This document shows, in pieces, positions 18,516 through 30,532 of a stretch of 64,000 nt of DNA (position 1 is its first letter; every line of letters starts with the position of its first letter). Position numbers and translations under genes: made by a program. This DNA is from Notospermus geniculatus (Eukaryota > Nemertea > Pilidiophora > Heteronemertea > Lineidae). The notes below the pieces were generated by a model. That model had not been told where the DNA came from, made no database searches, and was given only the letters and a program-made list of their open reading frames with translations. The stretch is taken from assembly GCA_002633025.1 (NCBI GenBank), contig NMRB01001453.1:49092-113091 (forward strand), written 5' to 3'.

Positions 18516-18620
18516 AGGGTCACAGTATTCGTTCCCTATCCTGCGCCAAACGTACCCGCCTTGGGGAGCTCTATTGACAATTTGTTAAACTACCGCTTAT
18601 CAACCTATCAACACTATTCC
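18512..18620 (+). repeat. T3 element fragment
   Basis: TTAAAGGGTCACAGTATTCG, CCCTATCCTGCGCCAAACGT and CTACCGCTTATCAACCT match the T3 copies at 32666 and 37910. Only one end is present; it shares its TTAA with the end of the preceding element. Confidence 0.6.
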
Positions 18621-18833
18621 CCAAACAATTAAACACGAGCAAATTAGGCCATCCTCCACGTGTAATATCCTACTCAGATCCATTTCATTCAGGCACACGT
18701 TAATGAAAATGTCAAAAATGTTGTTGACTTTCCGAAACATCCAGGGAAATACATTGAAAATCCTGTCAAGCGTGTTGATTTTTATATTTCCCCCGAGTCA
18801 CGACGCTTCAATAATTTCTGACTTTATCTTTGC

Positions 18834-19629
18834 TTAAGGGGGCGGTAGCCATAAGAAAGCGCACTGCAAATGGCGACTGAAAACAATTCATATTTTCTTC
18901 AAGCTAAAAGGTAGCATCAATTCCATGTATTTCTATGAAATTGCTACTCTTGTTCTACACATCTGAGTTGTAAACGATGTGCTTTCATCTTTCATTAATC
19001 AGCTAATTAAGCAAACAATGAGACCCCCCATTTGACTTTTTCGTCATAGATTTCTCGGTAACAACGCGACTGGGACCTGGCGTTTTATCACCAAATGTTG
19101 GGGAATACATATGTGCAGGTGCCGACGTTGAGATAATTTGCAAATTCTAATTCTTAGTAATGATAATTATGTAATTTGTGCCAAAAATTGGTCAAAAATG
19201 AACTTTTTGAATATCTCCCGAATCCTGTTGAATAGTGAAAAAATCTCAACGTCGCGCCCTGCGCACAAATATACTGCTGCCAAATGAAAAGAAACCACTG
19301 AAGTGCGATGCCTGATGGACGAGAAAAGTCTTCCCAAAATTTTCATATTTTGGCCTAAACACGCCTACGCTTTTCGAAATACGCGGGCTATTTAAAGTAA
19401 CCTCCTTATTGTCATTAAAATAGGCCTATGCGCACGGCGCACCGGGTGTACAAAAGCATTGTGCTGGACAATATTTTTGAAAGAGGGTAGGTTTTGGCAA
19501 CGAACCATGATCAGCTTGTCCTTGACGCCTAATTTTATTAACAATACATGGTTATTCATAAATAAGACGGTTCAAGCTTCGACCGCCGCACTCAAACGGC
19601 GCTGTATGTTTCCACTACCGCCCCCTTAA
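18834..19629. repeat. 0.8-kb TTAA-bounded element with TTAAGGGGGCGGTAG ends
   Basis: TTAAGGGGGCGGTAG at the left is matched by CTACCGCCCCCTTAA at the right, an exact 15-bp terminal inverted repeat including TTAA. No coding frame is evident inside, so it is non-autonomous. Confidence 0.75.
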
Positions 19630-20145
19630 TACCGTGTACTGGGGCACATAAAAAATAACTAAGACAGATCGCGTCATATTTTTAAAAACCTTTATTTTTG
19701 CACGAGGATATATACTCGGTTGCCTTCAATGAAAAATAGTTCGTAGAACGTGAAAAAAGTTCCTCACCACTCCCACTTTAACAGCAAAATCGTGATATGT
19801 TTTTTTTGTGGAGCCATGTGGTGTGGAACCGCAGAAACTGATTGACGTAATCTTTCAGTTAGAAGGCCGTCGGTGATTGGTTGGCCAATAATATGGGCGG
19901 CTATATCCGCAAATAAAGACGTATATGTAACAAAATATTAAGTCAAGATCTTGTGTCTTTGTGATATAGGGTCATGAATAAAGACTAGTAAATGCTTTTA
20001 CTTGGAATTTGCAGTACAGATGCACTACACTATGCTGTACAAATCTGAAGTAAAAGCATCTGCTATGTTTTATTCATATCACCCCAATCAGTTTTCGAAA
20101 TGGGAAGGAAAGAGCTTTAACTTCTGATACCGGTGAAAAGATACC
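19630..20145. other. Stretch without a gene
   Basis: Contains a short inverted repeat around 19975-20095 (GGGTCATGAATAAA/TTTATTCATATCACCC with AAATGCTTTTACTT/AAGTAAAAGCAT inside). ATATCCGCAAATAAAGACGT near 19905 is shared with 33465. Confidence 0.5.
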
Positions 20146-20475
20146 TAAAGCAAATCGCTCGCGGGGTTTGTTGACAGTCCTCAATATCAAGCGCCGTTTT
20201 GAGAAAAAGGCGAAAGAAGGATTTTAGTTTAATGGGAAATGCATTGGACAGCCAAACTTCGGAGGCGTATTCTGCAAAATCTGCCGCTTCGAAATCATTG
20301 TGAATAGTACAAAATGTACATTTTGACCGACTGAATTTGAAAATGTCATTAATCCATTTTAACAAATTTTTAATGGAACCTATGACTGGTGCACGGCTTT
20401 GCCTGGAGGCAAGATTCACTCTCTGTGGGAGGTACCATAAAAAATCAAAACAAACCCCGCGAGCCATTTGCTTTA
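20146..20475. repeat. Inverted-repeat element, 25-bp ends
   Basis: TAAAGCAAATCGCTCGCGGGGTTTG at 20146-20170 pairs with CAAACCCCGCGAGCCATTTG and CTTTA at 20451-20475. A 145-residue minus-strand open frame spans it but shows no domain and repeats a peptide at both ends because of the inverted repeat. Confidence 0.7.
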
Positions 20476-21244
20476 ATACATTTTTCATTTCCACACACCC
20501 GTTAGCTGTGAATGCTGGAAACATTAGAAAATAATACCGTAAATGGTACAGCATTTTGAGATATCATACCTCAGGTAAATGTCGTTTGTGTGATTAGCAA
20601 AAAGTAATGTTGCCCACGACGAAGCGCCACGGGCAACCTTGCTTTCACGGGTAACATTTCGCTCCACCGCCAACCATTATGGGCACCTTTTTGTAATGTG
20701 CGAATCGTAAAAAAACATACTGTATTTCACTTCCTACGAGCTACATGTAGGTCCCAACATCATGTTGGGCATTTTTTGTTTTTGTACGATATCGAAACAT
20801 TCTCATGCCTGCTTTTTTAATAAATCACGTGTTTGTCGACAGCGGGAAACGTTGGATCGTCGTAGTCCAGGTACGGCTGGTAAATTTTTCCGTCGAAGCC
20901 ACAGAAGCAATAATTACTTCTGGTAATTACAAATGTAGTTCTGGTTGGAAATTGTAAAAAACAGCAAAATTATTCATGAATGGATATTAGCGGCTCGTGA
21001 CAGTCAGCGGATACTCGTTCCCGTTTCCTCTCGTTCCAAAGTAAAACAAATGCGTCATTTGTTCGTCCTTAATATCTTGTGGATGTCCTGTGTGTGTGCG
21101 GGGGCATCGGAAGATGAAATCAAGGCATCCGGTATATTCTCCAAAATATCCTCGTGTGTTACAAAAATGCATGTCCCCAAAAGTAACAATCAACAACACA
21201 TACGTCACATCCACTGATGCAAATGAACCAATGGGATTCTTCCT
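20476..21244. other. Stretch without a recognised feature
   Basis: No repeat that I can delimit and no plausible coding sequence. It forms the 3' side of the minus-strand cysteine-rich gene. Confidence 0.4.
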
Positions 21245-21250
21245 TTTATT
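21245..21250 (-). promoter_or_regulatory. Polyadenylation signal AATAAA
   Basis: The complement of TTTATT, lying 53 bp beyond the stop codon of the cysteine-rich exon on the same strand. This position fits a short 3' UTR. Confidence 0.6.
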
Positions 21251-21302
21251 CACTCCGTAACTGGCTGCCACCAGGAGGCGACTCCAGTCGCTTCGCGATG
21301 AT

Positions 21303-21542
21303 TCAGCAATTTTTGAATCCTTTACGTGCACAGCAGTCTTGTATGCATGGAATTTTGATGCATTCCTCCATACAGCCTACAAAGTCGTCCATTTTGTCAT
21401 AACACGGGAAGAAGCAGCCCATATACTCCGCCTCGCAGCCTTTTTGACACTCTGCTTTCACCCTGCCTTCTTTGGTTCCCGTGATGTTGGGACGGGCTTG
21501 ATCCACGAGGGAAAGTGTAAACACAGCTAAAACTGACAAAAC
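21303..21542 (-). CDS. Terminal exon of a secreted ten-cysteine peptide gene
   Basis: The minus-strand exon begins after a strong acceptor (CTTTTTCTCGTTTCAG|GTTTTG) and ends TGA at 21305-21303. It starts with a hydrophobic stretch VLSVLAVFTLSLVDQA, like the end of a signal peptide, followed by a short linker with an NIT glycosylation site. The C-terminal 50 residues then carry ten cysteines in the pattern C-x3-C-x6-C-x3-C-x9-C-x3-C-x4-C-x3-C-C-x7-C. The total is 79 codons plus stop. C-x3-C pairs in helical-looking segments suggest a disulfide-rich alpha-hairpin fold (inference). An unspliced alternative starts at an in-frame ATG at 21569 and would add a MLFSFFSFQ leader, giving a complete 88-residue precursor with its own signal peptide. 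I do not recognise the family and assign no function. Confidence 0.6.
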   Translation of the reverse strand, partial: VLSVLAVFTLSLVDQARPNITGTKEGRVKAECQKGCEAEYMGCFFPCYDKMDDFVGCMEECIKIPCIQDCCARKGFKNC

Positions 21543-21811
21543 CTGAAACGAGAAAAAGGAGAAAAGCATGAAAATGAGAAGAAGTCGTCGCTGTCTTTTG
21601 AGTTTGACAGTCCCCACATTGTACTGGTGGTCGCCAAGTCACACTTTTCGACTTGTAATATCTAATTTGAGTGCCAAATTCAGTGCCAAATTCCTTGGAA
21701 ATTCTACGTGACCAACACTAGGATATTGTGAGCAAGCCCTGAAAAAATCAAAGCAATCTGATATAAATCCCGCGAGTTCTGCTCAATACAAGATACAAGT
21801 CAATATACATG

Positions 21812-21905
21812 TAATGGTCCGTTGACCATGTGCTCACCTGGGTGAATGTACCAGACGAACGAACAAGTGTCAAGTCAATATGTTCCAGGGAAACATCATA
21901 CCAGG
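21812..21905 (+). repeat. GCTCACC-family repeat, 5' fragment
   Basis: GACCATGTGCTCACCTGGGT and GAATGTACCAGA match the beginnings of the copies at 2446 and 30533. Only about 90 bp is recognisable. Confidence 0.6.
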
Positions 21906-22369
21906 TAACTTTCTTTGTGGTATTGTTCATATAATAATATGTAAAGATCAGTAATCTAGGGAACTCACGCAGCTGCTGTGACCATGGGGGGAAACCCCCC
22001 CAAACCCCCCTTGATTGATCCTGTTATAGGCCTTTTCCGGCCCGCACCGAATGTCAGTGACAAAGCAAGGCCTACCTGGAGCCTGCAGCAGCCTGCAGCA
22101 GAGTCTGTTACCCCCCCCCCTGATCCCCTACCTTGCCTCCTGGTGTGTCACCGGACACTGCCCAAACCTGGAAGTGATGCCCTGTCTGGCCTAGGCCTAG
22201 GCCTACATGTTGTTCTGTATTCTGGACCTTGGATTTAGCAAGATCTCTTGGTCTTAGAGAAGGAGGACACTATTATAAAAAGGGATATATTTCTGGGAAA
22301 GCAAGGGGGTCAGGGTTTCCGCCAGGATTTTCAAGGAGGGGGAGAAAAAAAATTCTCAAATTATTAACT

Positions 22370-22810
22370 GCGTGAGTTATGAGCCAAAGTACATTTTTCA
22401 AGATGGCCGACTGGCAGCCATATTTGAAGTGCAACAGAGCAGAAATTTTGCAAACATACATAGGCATATAGAGGTTATCGTACCAAGTTACAACATTCTA
22501 GCTGCTGTTCTTCATGAGATATTGGCAAAAGTCCCATTTTCAAGATGGCCGACTGGCCACCATATTTGAAGTCGAAAAGGGTCAAAATTCGATGTACGCA
22601 TAGAAGGTGCTCAATAACTTACAATTTCGAGGTCAAAATATTCTAGTTACAGAAATTTCCAAGATATGGGCCAAAACCCACTTTCAAAGATGGCCACCTG
22701 GTAGCATCTTGCCGTAAATTGTTGAACACATAGAGGGGACCTAGATACATAATCACACCAAGTTAGAAGACTCTAGGTCAAATAGCCACAAAAGGTGTCA
22801 CCAAATAGCA
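22370..22810 (+). repeat. GCTCACC-family repeat, middle part with tandem sub-units
   Basis: Three tandem sub-units, each with 'TTTCAAGATGGCC...GGC...CCATATTTGAAGT'-type sequence, then GAGGGGACCTAGATACATAA and AAATAGCCACAAAAGGTG as in the 2446 copy. Non-coding. Confidence 0.65.
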
Positions 22811-23867
22811 AAATTTTGAGCTTTGCATGACGTCATTTCAAAATGGCCGCCACATTTCGGCCGTAAACACGAACTGTGATTGGTGAACTTTTTTTATGTT
22901 ACGTTTGTAGAGAAAATGACAGCGATGATGCAGGTGTAAAGTTTTTCAGTGTTTCCGTGTGTCAGTGTTCCCCCTATTGTTCTGGAAACACTGGCAGATA
23001 GATCGACACGTTTCTCTGTGTGTCCTCCATTGTCGAGTCGCGGCTTATTCCGTCAGACAATAGCAGGGGAATACTCGCAGATGGGGAACGCTCAAAAACG
23101 TTACACCGGTAACGGCAAAAAGGACAAATCGACTGATGTATGGTATGTCAAATTTGACCTAGCCGTTGCGGAGATATCGGCCATAAAGCTCGCACCAATC
23201 GGATGTGGAATGAAGAGTAGGCAGTTACTTTCCGCAAATGTAAACAATTGACAGTAATCTGACTCAAGGTACCTCCGGTAATGCCTGGAGGGCCATTCAG
23301 CGTTGCCGTCTCCAGCTATGTACTTTTGGCTATTTTGCATTGTCTCGTTGTTAGTTCCGAAAAGTGTACACATTATTCAAAGGGTATGCAAATATCAGAA
23401 ATATCGCATCTTGTCCAGAAAAAGCGAAAAGGAAAAAAACAAAATGGAGCCTTCGCCTGAGGGTTATTTATAACTATTCACATGGCAGAGGAAGAGGACT
23501 ATCCAGAAATAGATGTTCCTCAATTGCTTATGGGCACTTTACTTATGAGAATCACTTATATTTACCGGGACAAAAGCTTGGAAGTCATTCCCCATCAATG
23601 CCTGAAAATAACGTGACATTTGGAATCTTGCCATTGGCATTCCGATGATTACGTTTCTTCATTGTGAATGGTCGTACTCTGTACCTGTTTCACCTGTGTC
23701 ATTTAAACTCTCAGCGATATTGGTTGTCATGAATAGAGCTAGTAATCCAGGACATACATGTAAATCTTTCTAAGAATCTTATAATTTTCTTCGCAAGTAT
23801 CTTAGCTAGTAAGAAATTACAGAGATTCATCATAGATGATTTTTCTTAGTACCTAAGATATTATTCT
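22811..23867. other. Stretch without a recognised gene
   Basis: TGACAATAG/CGCGGCTTATTCCGTC sequence near 23040 is shared, inverted, with 27800-27830 (GACGGAATAAGCCGCGACGT). Short open frames here have no family features. Confidence 0.45.
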
Positions 23868-24072
23868 AAAAGGGGCTGTTCGTTTTCGTCAATTGGGGAA
23901 TCTGAGTTGTGATCCTTGAGAAAATGGAGAAAGCTATGAAGCTGCAAATTGCAGGGATTATTCTGTACAGCACAACAAATAATCCCTGCAATTTGGAAGT
24001 GCACAGCTTTTTCCGTTTTCCCAAGGATCACAACTCAGATTCCTCAAGTGACAAAAACGAACAGCCCCTTTT
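23868..24072. repeat. Inverted-repeat MITE-like element
   Basis: AAAAGGGGCTGTTCGTTTTC at the left pairs with AAACGAACAGCCCCTTTT at the right. Most of the interior also folds back (GAATCTGAGTTGTGATCCTT against AAGGATCACAACTCAGATTC; AAATTGCAGGGATTATT against AATAATCCCTGCAATTT). The open frames over it are arm artefacts. Confidence 0.87.
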
Positions 24073-24625
24073 GGTTCGATATCTTTTCAAAGAACATGGA
24101 TTTTTTTATCAGCGAGTAAAACTAACAGTACACATCACTGTTAAAAATTATTGCAATAATTTTACAGAAATTGCCTGTAGCAGTCTCCGGAACCTTCTGT
24201 AAAATTTACATATGGTGTGATTTATGTTTTCCTGTATTGGTTGGACTCAATTGGACTTTACATAATGATGCATTCTGAGAGAGGTATGAAAATGTAATTT
24301 GGTCAGCCTCCAGTCAAGTCTCTGTTAACATTTCTTTGAGTCTGTGTAATTTTATAGATCCACGTCCTGAGACTCTGATGCAGGAATTTTCTGTAAAATC
24401 CTCTGTTATTTCTAACAGTGATGGTAAATACCTCACTACTCCTTTTCCAATAACAAACTTGAGTTGAAACGAGCAAGAACTTCGTCACAAAATAAAAAGC
24501 AAATATAGACTATGATTAGCTATTGCGGAGAACGTTCTAGAAGACAAACGTCAGAGCGCAGAAATTTCCTTTGTAAAAGTAAAGCAAAAACCGATAGGTG
24601 CTGATAGGAATTTATAAAACAGCTG
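24073..24625. other. Stretch without a recognised feature
   Basis: AT-rich sequence with no repeat or exon that I can support. Confidence 0.4.
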
Positions 24626-24734
24626 GGGCCTGTTTCATAAAGTAACTTTAAGCTAATAGTACCATTAACTTCAATGCATTTTTCATTAGGATAAAGGTAC
24701 CATTACCTTAAATTCACTTTATGAAACAGGTCCC
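24626..24734. repeat. Short palindromic MITE-like element
   Basis: GGGCCTGTTTCATAAAGT at the left and ACTTTATGAAACAGGTCCC at the right, with TACCATTA-type repeats inside. Elements of this 'CCTGTTTCATAAAGT' type are common in animal genomes (from memory). Confidence 0.85.
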
Positions 24735-25072
24735 TGATCTTCAAGAAATGGTGTTTTATATGTTTTGCCAGAATTGGCAGAAAATCGAAATTTCTAATAC
24801 AACCTTGCGACGTTGTAGTTTTCATTTTTGGTGCCTTTTGTAAGTACCAGTATCTCATCCTCGTGAAATGTTATGTGAATCAATCCCACATTACCACCTG
24901 TAATTTATTTCTGATGATGAAAAGTGAAGTAATCTCGTTCTGAATTACAGGATCACGTTTTAATCTTACTGGGATCAATCACCGCTGTCTGGTGTCGTTA
25001 ATATCCTCAGACTCAAAATAGAAAGTTTGCAGGATGCAACAAAGATTTCACTGTGTTATAAAAGCTGAATTG

Positions 25073-25350
25073 TTAAAGGACGACGCTATGCGATCTCTGA
25101 TAGGTAATTTGACTGCCGACGTAGAGGGAGCCACCTAGCGGCAGCAACACGAACAAAACTGCCAGCCACCTCTCTGCCTATAGATGAATGCTCTAGCTGA
25201 ATGGGAGAAGAGAATACGCCGTCTCGCCGTGGGTCACTATGATGAATAGGCGTAGGTCCACCACGAGTGTGGGCCGGGGACGTCAAATGATCCAAAATTC
25301 TAGGCATGCTTGGTAAAAATGCATTACAAAATGTGCGTAGTAAATCGGGT
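25073..25350 (+). repeat. T2 MITE-like element, truncated copy
   Basis: It starts TTAAAGGACGACGCTATGCG and shares ATTTGACTGCCGACG, GAGCCACCTAGCGGCAGCAA and GTAGTAAATCGGGTCA with the complete copy at 32442. The right end is replaced by GCTCACC-family sequence. Confidence 0.65.
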
Positions 25351-25718
25351 CACACGAAACGTGCCACCAAATGGCAACATGGCAACTTTTACCTCTGTGA
25401 CCTTCAAAAGTAGGTCAAATCAAAACATGTTAGACATGTCACGTATCCTAATTAGATGTACCTATGATAAAATTTGAAAATGATCCAGCCAGTAGTTCAG
25501 GAGAATTCTACTTTTTGTGTTTTAGGTTTTGGCCCCCTGGTGACCAAGCCAAGCATCGAATTGGACCGGAAATTTGTGTCATAGGTCACCTGACCCAGGG
25601 GTACACGTGTACAAAGTTTCACGTCAATAGGCCCAGCCGTTACGTGAAGTGCCCTGCTAACGGACGACGACGGACGATCACGGACGCTACACTATTGTAA
25701 GAGCTCACCAGGTGAGCC
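25351..25718 (+). repeat. GCTCACC-family repeat, 3' part
   Basis: It contains ACCTCTGTGACCTTCAAAAG, GCCACCAAATGGC, ACGGACGACGACGGACG and ends GAGCTCACCAGGTGAGCC. The final inverted GCTCACC/GGTGAGC matches the 3' end of the copy at 52064-53020. Confidence 0.65.
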
Positions 25719-26865
25719 AAAAAGCGACAGACTTTCCCGAATACAAAAGTGACGTCATGACGTCTTTCGGTCAGATCGGTTGTAGCCCCGCCTGCGTCAA
25801 GCAGATTCATCACTACCATTTAAAATCATGTGGTATAGCATGCAATGTCACCACCACCTCTCAAACTTCTACAGATTATACGGCGACTGATGATATCAAA
25901 AACAATTAAGCTTCGGCGCTTCAAAGTATCTGCTTCGCATAAGACATTTTAATACATTTAAGCTAAAAACCCGTCTTTGCACGAAATTTTCCCCGAAACG
26001 CAATTAATAAACTTCTACTTCGGTTGATCTCTGTAGGTAGTTGGAATTAGCACGTCCGTTGCATTAATCAAAGGGTAATAAAGTGACAGGCTAAGGACAA
26101 AACCTTTTCATGGTAAGATACATGTCTTTTCAAATTTATGTCTGATATTGACTTACACAAGTTTAAAATCTAATTAAGCTGAGCTAGTTACAAACGGGTG
26201 GCATGACATAGAGTTTCACAAAGGAAAGTCAGTACTACTCCGTGTGATGTCGTCATGGAAATAACACATCCAGCATCAGTGTCGTCTTAGGCTGCAATTG
26301 CATAGAACTACACAGTGTACGGACACGCTGGTTAACAAAGGCTTCCCAAAGGGCTCGCTGGTGTCACACTAGAGGCAGAATGAGCAGGAATGCCGTTGGA
26401 ATGACAACTTGTAGTTCATTCCTGGACATTCGAAGTGCATTCTAAAAATCCCGACTGCATTCTGACTTCGCTCCTAATATTCCTGCCCATTCTTGTGGTC
26501 TGTGAGAATGTCTTGGACATGTTCAAAACCTAAGTGCATTCCAAGTGGAGAAATATCGAACAGCATTTGAAGTGTGTTCTATCTGCATTGTGACTGCGCT
26601 GACTGCGTTTTAAATACATGTAGTCTCACAGCCTTCCAACAGCATTTGAAATATTCTGATCGCATTTAAAGGAGAATCCAAAGGACCCAGGGTCCACACT
26701 CTGCCAGTTGACCTCAGACTGATAAAAATTCTAGATTGAGCAGCCCCAGTGGACGTGATAACCTCTTGGGTATCAGGACCCATGGCTATCAAGAGATTCG
26801 GTGTCATTTTGGTGGATAGAACGCGCCCGAAATGGCGTCCAGTGCGCACCCTACTTCAGTAAAAA
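25719..26865. other. Stretch without a recognised feature
   Basis: No gene or delimitable element. Around 26350-26650 there are repeated 'GCATT', 'TGACTGCG' and 'CATTTGAA' motifs that may be a degraded element. Confidence 0.4.
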
Positions 26866-27157
26866 AGTTAAATTTGGGGTTTATAGTCTGATATTAACAG
26901 CGGTAGAGGAGACATCCGACTTTACTTTAACCTCGGTCTAACCTGAAACCTTAACTCCGATGAGCTGCTCATTCAGCGTTACAATCTGAGCATTTCCGAC
27001 CGGTATCCATTTACAATGTATATACCTAGCTGAGTGGAGACAGGCCAGTGAGGCAAAGAGACTTGCCCAAAGTCGCACGCCACAATGGAATTCGATCCCG
27101 GGACCCTCTGACCGCCAGTCGGAGACCCGAACCACTACACCGCCATGGCTGCTCAGT
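26866..27157 (-). repeat. tRNA-derived SINE
   Basis: On the minus strand the head reads GAGCAGCCATGGCGGTGTAG with an A-box-like TGGCGGTGTAGTGG (27145-27132) and a B-box-like GATCGAATTCC (27097-27087). The body continues to about 26866 and shares CTGAGCATTTCCGACCGGTA and GATGAGCTGCTCATTCAGCG (as read on +) with the SINE at 39925-40303, although their heads differ. Confidence 0.72.
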
Positions 27158-28432
27158 AAAATCACCACATACAATCCTAGCGCAGATGAGAATAACTTAC
27201 ATTACAGAAATACTGAATGATGCATACCTTTCTCAGACGAAGAAGATTAATAATGAACGTCATGATGAGTATGCTATCATCGTTATATATCAAGCAGATG
27301 GCGTCTCCTGAATGTCAACATCATTAACAGGATGTTTGACATGCCTCAGTAGACACTGTTTTGTTGATAAATGACCAATTATTAGTTATAGCACGCGAAT
27401 CACAGATTTCAGATGAATTCATTTGTGATGATTCGTTACACTGATGCCAACATAAAGTACTATTTCATGATTGAAGAAACTCAATTATTGAAGGGACCCT
27501 ATGGACAGCTAGCTATTATACAGTATATGTTATGTATCCTCATTAGATACACCTGTGATAAAAATTTGGAAATGACCCTGTCATTAATATTTCAGGAGTT
27601 ATTGTACTTTTTGTGTTTTTGGTTTTGGCCACTTGGTTCTGTTGCTATTTATAATATGGTGGGATATTTAAATTGGCTCCACCATTCCGGTTTTCGGTTT
27701 TCCCCATTTTCATTTCTGTTCCGTTCCGGCAAAAATAACTATTCTATTCCGGGGTAATGTTTTTCACTGCCCCCGTTTGCCAGTGCCTCCCAACAAAATA
27801 TTGACGGAATAAGCCGCGACGTGACAATGGGGGAGGCAACGGTTCAACATTGTCTTTCTGTATTTGAGTGTCCGCCGAACAATAAAGCGGGCATTGTCAT
27901 ACGGGGGGCATTCTCACACATTACACCTGGAATAATAACTACCCATCGGTATGAGCTGCCGCACGATAGATTGAATTCTGGGACCGCCGCTAGTCCTGTG
28001 CCGATCTGATTATCCCTTCAGCTTTTAAGAAGGCCTTTAATGTAAAAATATTGTCCCGAGCATTTCCGCATGCGTCTCGATGCAAGGCCAAGACCTTCAG
28101 CGTGAGCAGCTAGTGGGTTTTGGTATTGCAACCAAGGAAAAACCTTGACCTACCATTTGGAATATGTTCTCCCCTAAATTGAAAGAAGTAATGAGTTTCA
28201 GCTTTTCAATTTTGATCATGCTTCGTGTATGATTAAGACTTAGTGTGATTAAAATACGAAAGATGATTCACCTCATCAGTATTCCTTATTTTGTAAGAAA
28301 CAATTTTATTAACGAGTTCTTACCTTGATTTCCAATCAACACTTGACAAACTGCTTTTATAAATTAATCAATTTTAATAGATTCAATGTCAGCCAATCAA
28401 ATACGGACATAGGAGAAAGCAAAACAAAGTGG
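27158..28432. other. Stretch without a recognised gene
   Basis: Parts resemble GCTCACC-family interior (TTATATGTTATGTATCCTCATTAGATAC near 27525). Around 27780-27835 there is sequence shared, inverted, with 22970-23060. No coding evidence. Confidence 0.4.
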
Positions 28433-29408
28433 CAACCTCGTCCCCAGGGGTTTTGTTCGCTCAGACAACCTCGGACCTAACTCGCTCACTAACCCCTGGA
28501 ATCACGATCTCAATTCCCCAGAATCTGGGGATTTCACGGAAATTGCCGAAGCCGAGTGCCGAAGGTTGTAATTAATATTTATAGTCCTTTTTTCCACACT
28601 TACTAATTTAATCGAGTACAGATCGATGAAATTAACTACTTTCAATGTCGAAAACATAAAGGTATTGCTGAAATAGGCCCTGGTTTTTGTTTAAGTTTTA
28701 AAGTTATTTTAATGCCGGACATGACTAATGAACATGTCAAAGGTAGAGACCCCACGTGGCGCCCCACAAAATCAATACGTGGTGAGAGTGTTGACACAGA
28801 TGCAACAAAACACACCGAAATAAGAGTTTTCTGTGCCTGTCACTAAATGAATCGACATCTGTTAGCACTCTTAGACTAGTAATTTTTATAATAAGAGTTT
28901 TCTGTGCCTGTCACTAAATGAATCGACATCTGTTAGCACTCTTAGACTAGTAATTTTTATAATAAGAGATAAAATTTTGGTTTAGGGGTTGAAAGCGAAT
29001 GTTTGATCGAGTCAGTTTTCCGTCATGCATCACTGTGTACAAAAATGTACAGACGGATATGACTCGATTAAATAAGTAAAATTGCGGTTGATCGGGCGTT
29101 ATATACTTACCTGCATCATCCGTTCGTCTAGATGTGTTTCGAATATAATATCCATTTAGATTGTACACGGTAAAATCCCTTGATTGAACCACAAAATGAC
29201 CAGATCTTAGCCGAACTGAGGGCACGCATGATGTTTACAAAAAACTGCAAACACACGTGCTTTGTTACTAATAATAGTCACGATTGTGTGACATCACTTT
29301 CTTCTACTTCGGGCGACCAATCACATGCCGGAATTCAGATATGAGACCAGGGGTTTGTAAGCGTCAACCCAGAGCCCAGGAGCGCACAAACCCCTGGGTA
29401 CGAGGTTG
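28433..29408. repeat. Inverted-repeat element, about 1 kb
   Basis: CAACCTCGTCCCCAGGGGTT at the left pairs with AACCCCTGGGTACGAGGTTG at the right. It contains the 71-bp duplication at 28821-28962. On the minus strand near 29116 a strong donor-like GCAGGTAAGT follows a short open frame, but I could not support an exon. Confidence 0.6.
28821..28962. repeat. Perfect 71-bp tandem duplication
   Basis: Two identical copies with a period of 71 bp, each starting TAAGAGTTTTCTGTGCCTGT and ending TAATTTTTATAA; TAAGAG begins a third unit at 28963. I see no mismatch between the copies. Confidence 0.92.
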
Positions 29409-30532
29409 AACAAAGTGGCACTATCGTCGGAGTTCGTAGGCGAGCCAACGTTTTTAGACAGCTGCTTGAACAAATTTTAAAAGGATATAATAGATATCAG
29501 GACCCAGCGAATGAATCTATTTGATTTTAATCTTAGTTTTATTACCATTTTGATAGGATCGGGCATAACGTGATTTGAAACGTGGGTGTCTGAGAAACAT
29601 CGACTGGGCGTTAAACTCTTGGTGATAGCTTGGAGTAATTATTTTGACTCCTCCAAGGTGATAGGTATCCAATTTTTTCTTTAACGATGCAGCCGGTTTA
29701 TCCGTCTGGGTTTGTTAACATTTCTGCCTACTTATTTTATTTCTTAGACATCCTAAATAAATGGCAGACTTTGGATAAAATATTGCGTCTAAGTCTTACT
29801 TTGTAGGAGATGAGCTACACCAATACGTCACATCATTGCCAATGTGGCTCAGAGGACATTTCAGTAGAAGTACCAACGCAATGTGTTTTTTCTTAACCGT
29901 GCATCGCGAAGGCGACTACTTCCATAAGAATCCACAAGCCTTTTTTTATCTTTTACCTTGGCGTGTGATGGAGGCAATTTGTGTTAAAAATCTACCTGGC
30001 AATCCGTGCCGTCCATTAGGACGTCGGAACGACTGCACGAATTGCCATAACCTAACTGTCACAAACATTAGTCCTAGTTGCTGGATTAAGTGCCTCGTAG
30101 TTGCACTCCCGGATGGAATTAAGAATTTTTTCTCAGAGACGTTGGCTTTTAGAACTAATCAATACATGATCGTCGCAATTTTTTAAACGTTCGAACAGGC
30201 TAGGCGTCCTGCGGTCAGATTTGAAAATCAAATTAGTTTCTCCTGTTGATATCGTACTCCCTGATTTTACCACACAGTGAACTGCCTTTGTAAAAAAACA
30301 TCTCCGGTGTGTTGTTTTCATTGAATATCAATATTCTGATAATTTAGTTTCAAAAACAGGAATCTTTAATACTTTTTTAAATACTGGAACCCAGGTCACA
30401 AACGTGAAAACAGGTGAGGTGAGGGCGATAATAGCCCTGGTTACACTACATAATGAAATTACTTCTTTGATTGGCATTTTTTCAGAGTGTGCGAGATACA
30501 GTTCCTTTGGTCTTTATGGTCATAAAGAAATG
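29409..30532. other. Stretch without a recognised feature
   Basis: A 116-residue open frame (29836-30186) has no recognisable domain and unsupportive composition. I see no clear repeats. Confidence 0.4.

Noticed and set aside
20117-20554. 145-codon minus-strand frame
   Set aside because: Spans an inverted-repeat element; the same short peptide appears at both ends for that reason.
29116-29225. Possible minus-strand exon with a strong GCAG|GTAAGT donor
   Set aside because: No clear start, partner exon or domain, and it lies inside an inverted-repeat element.
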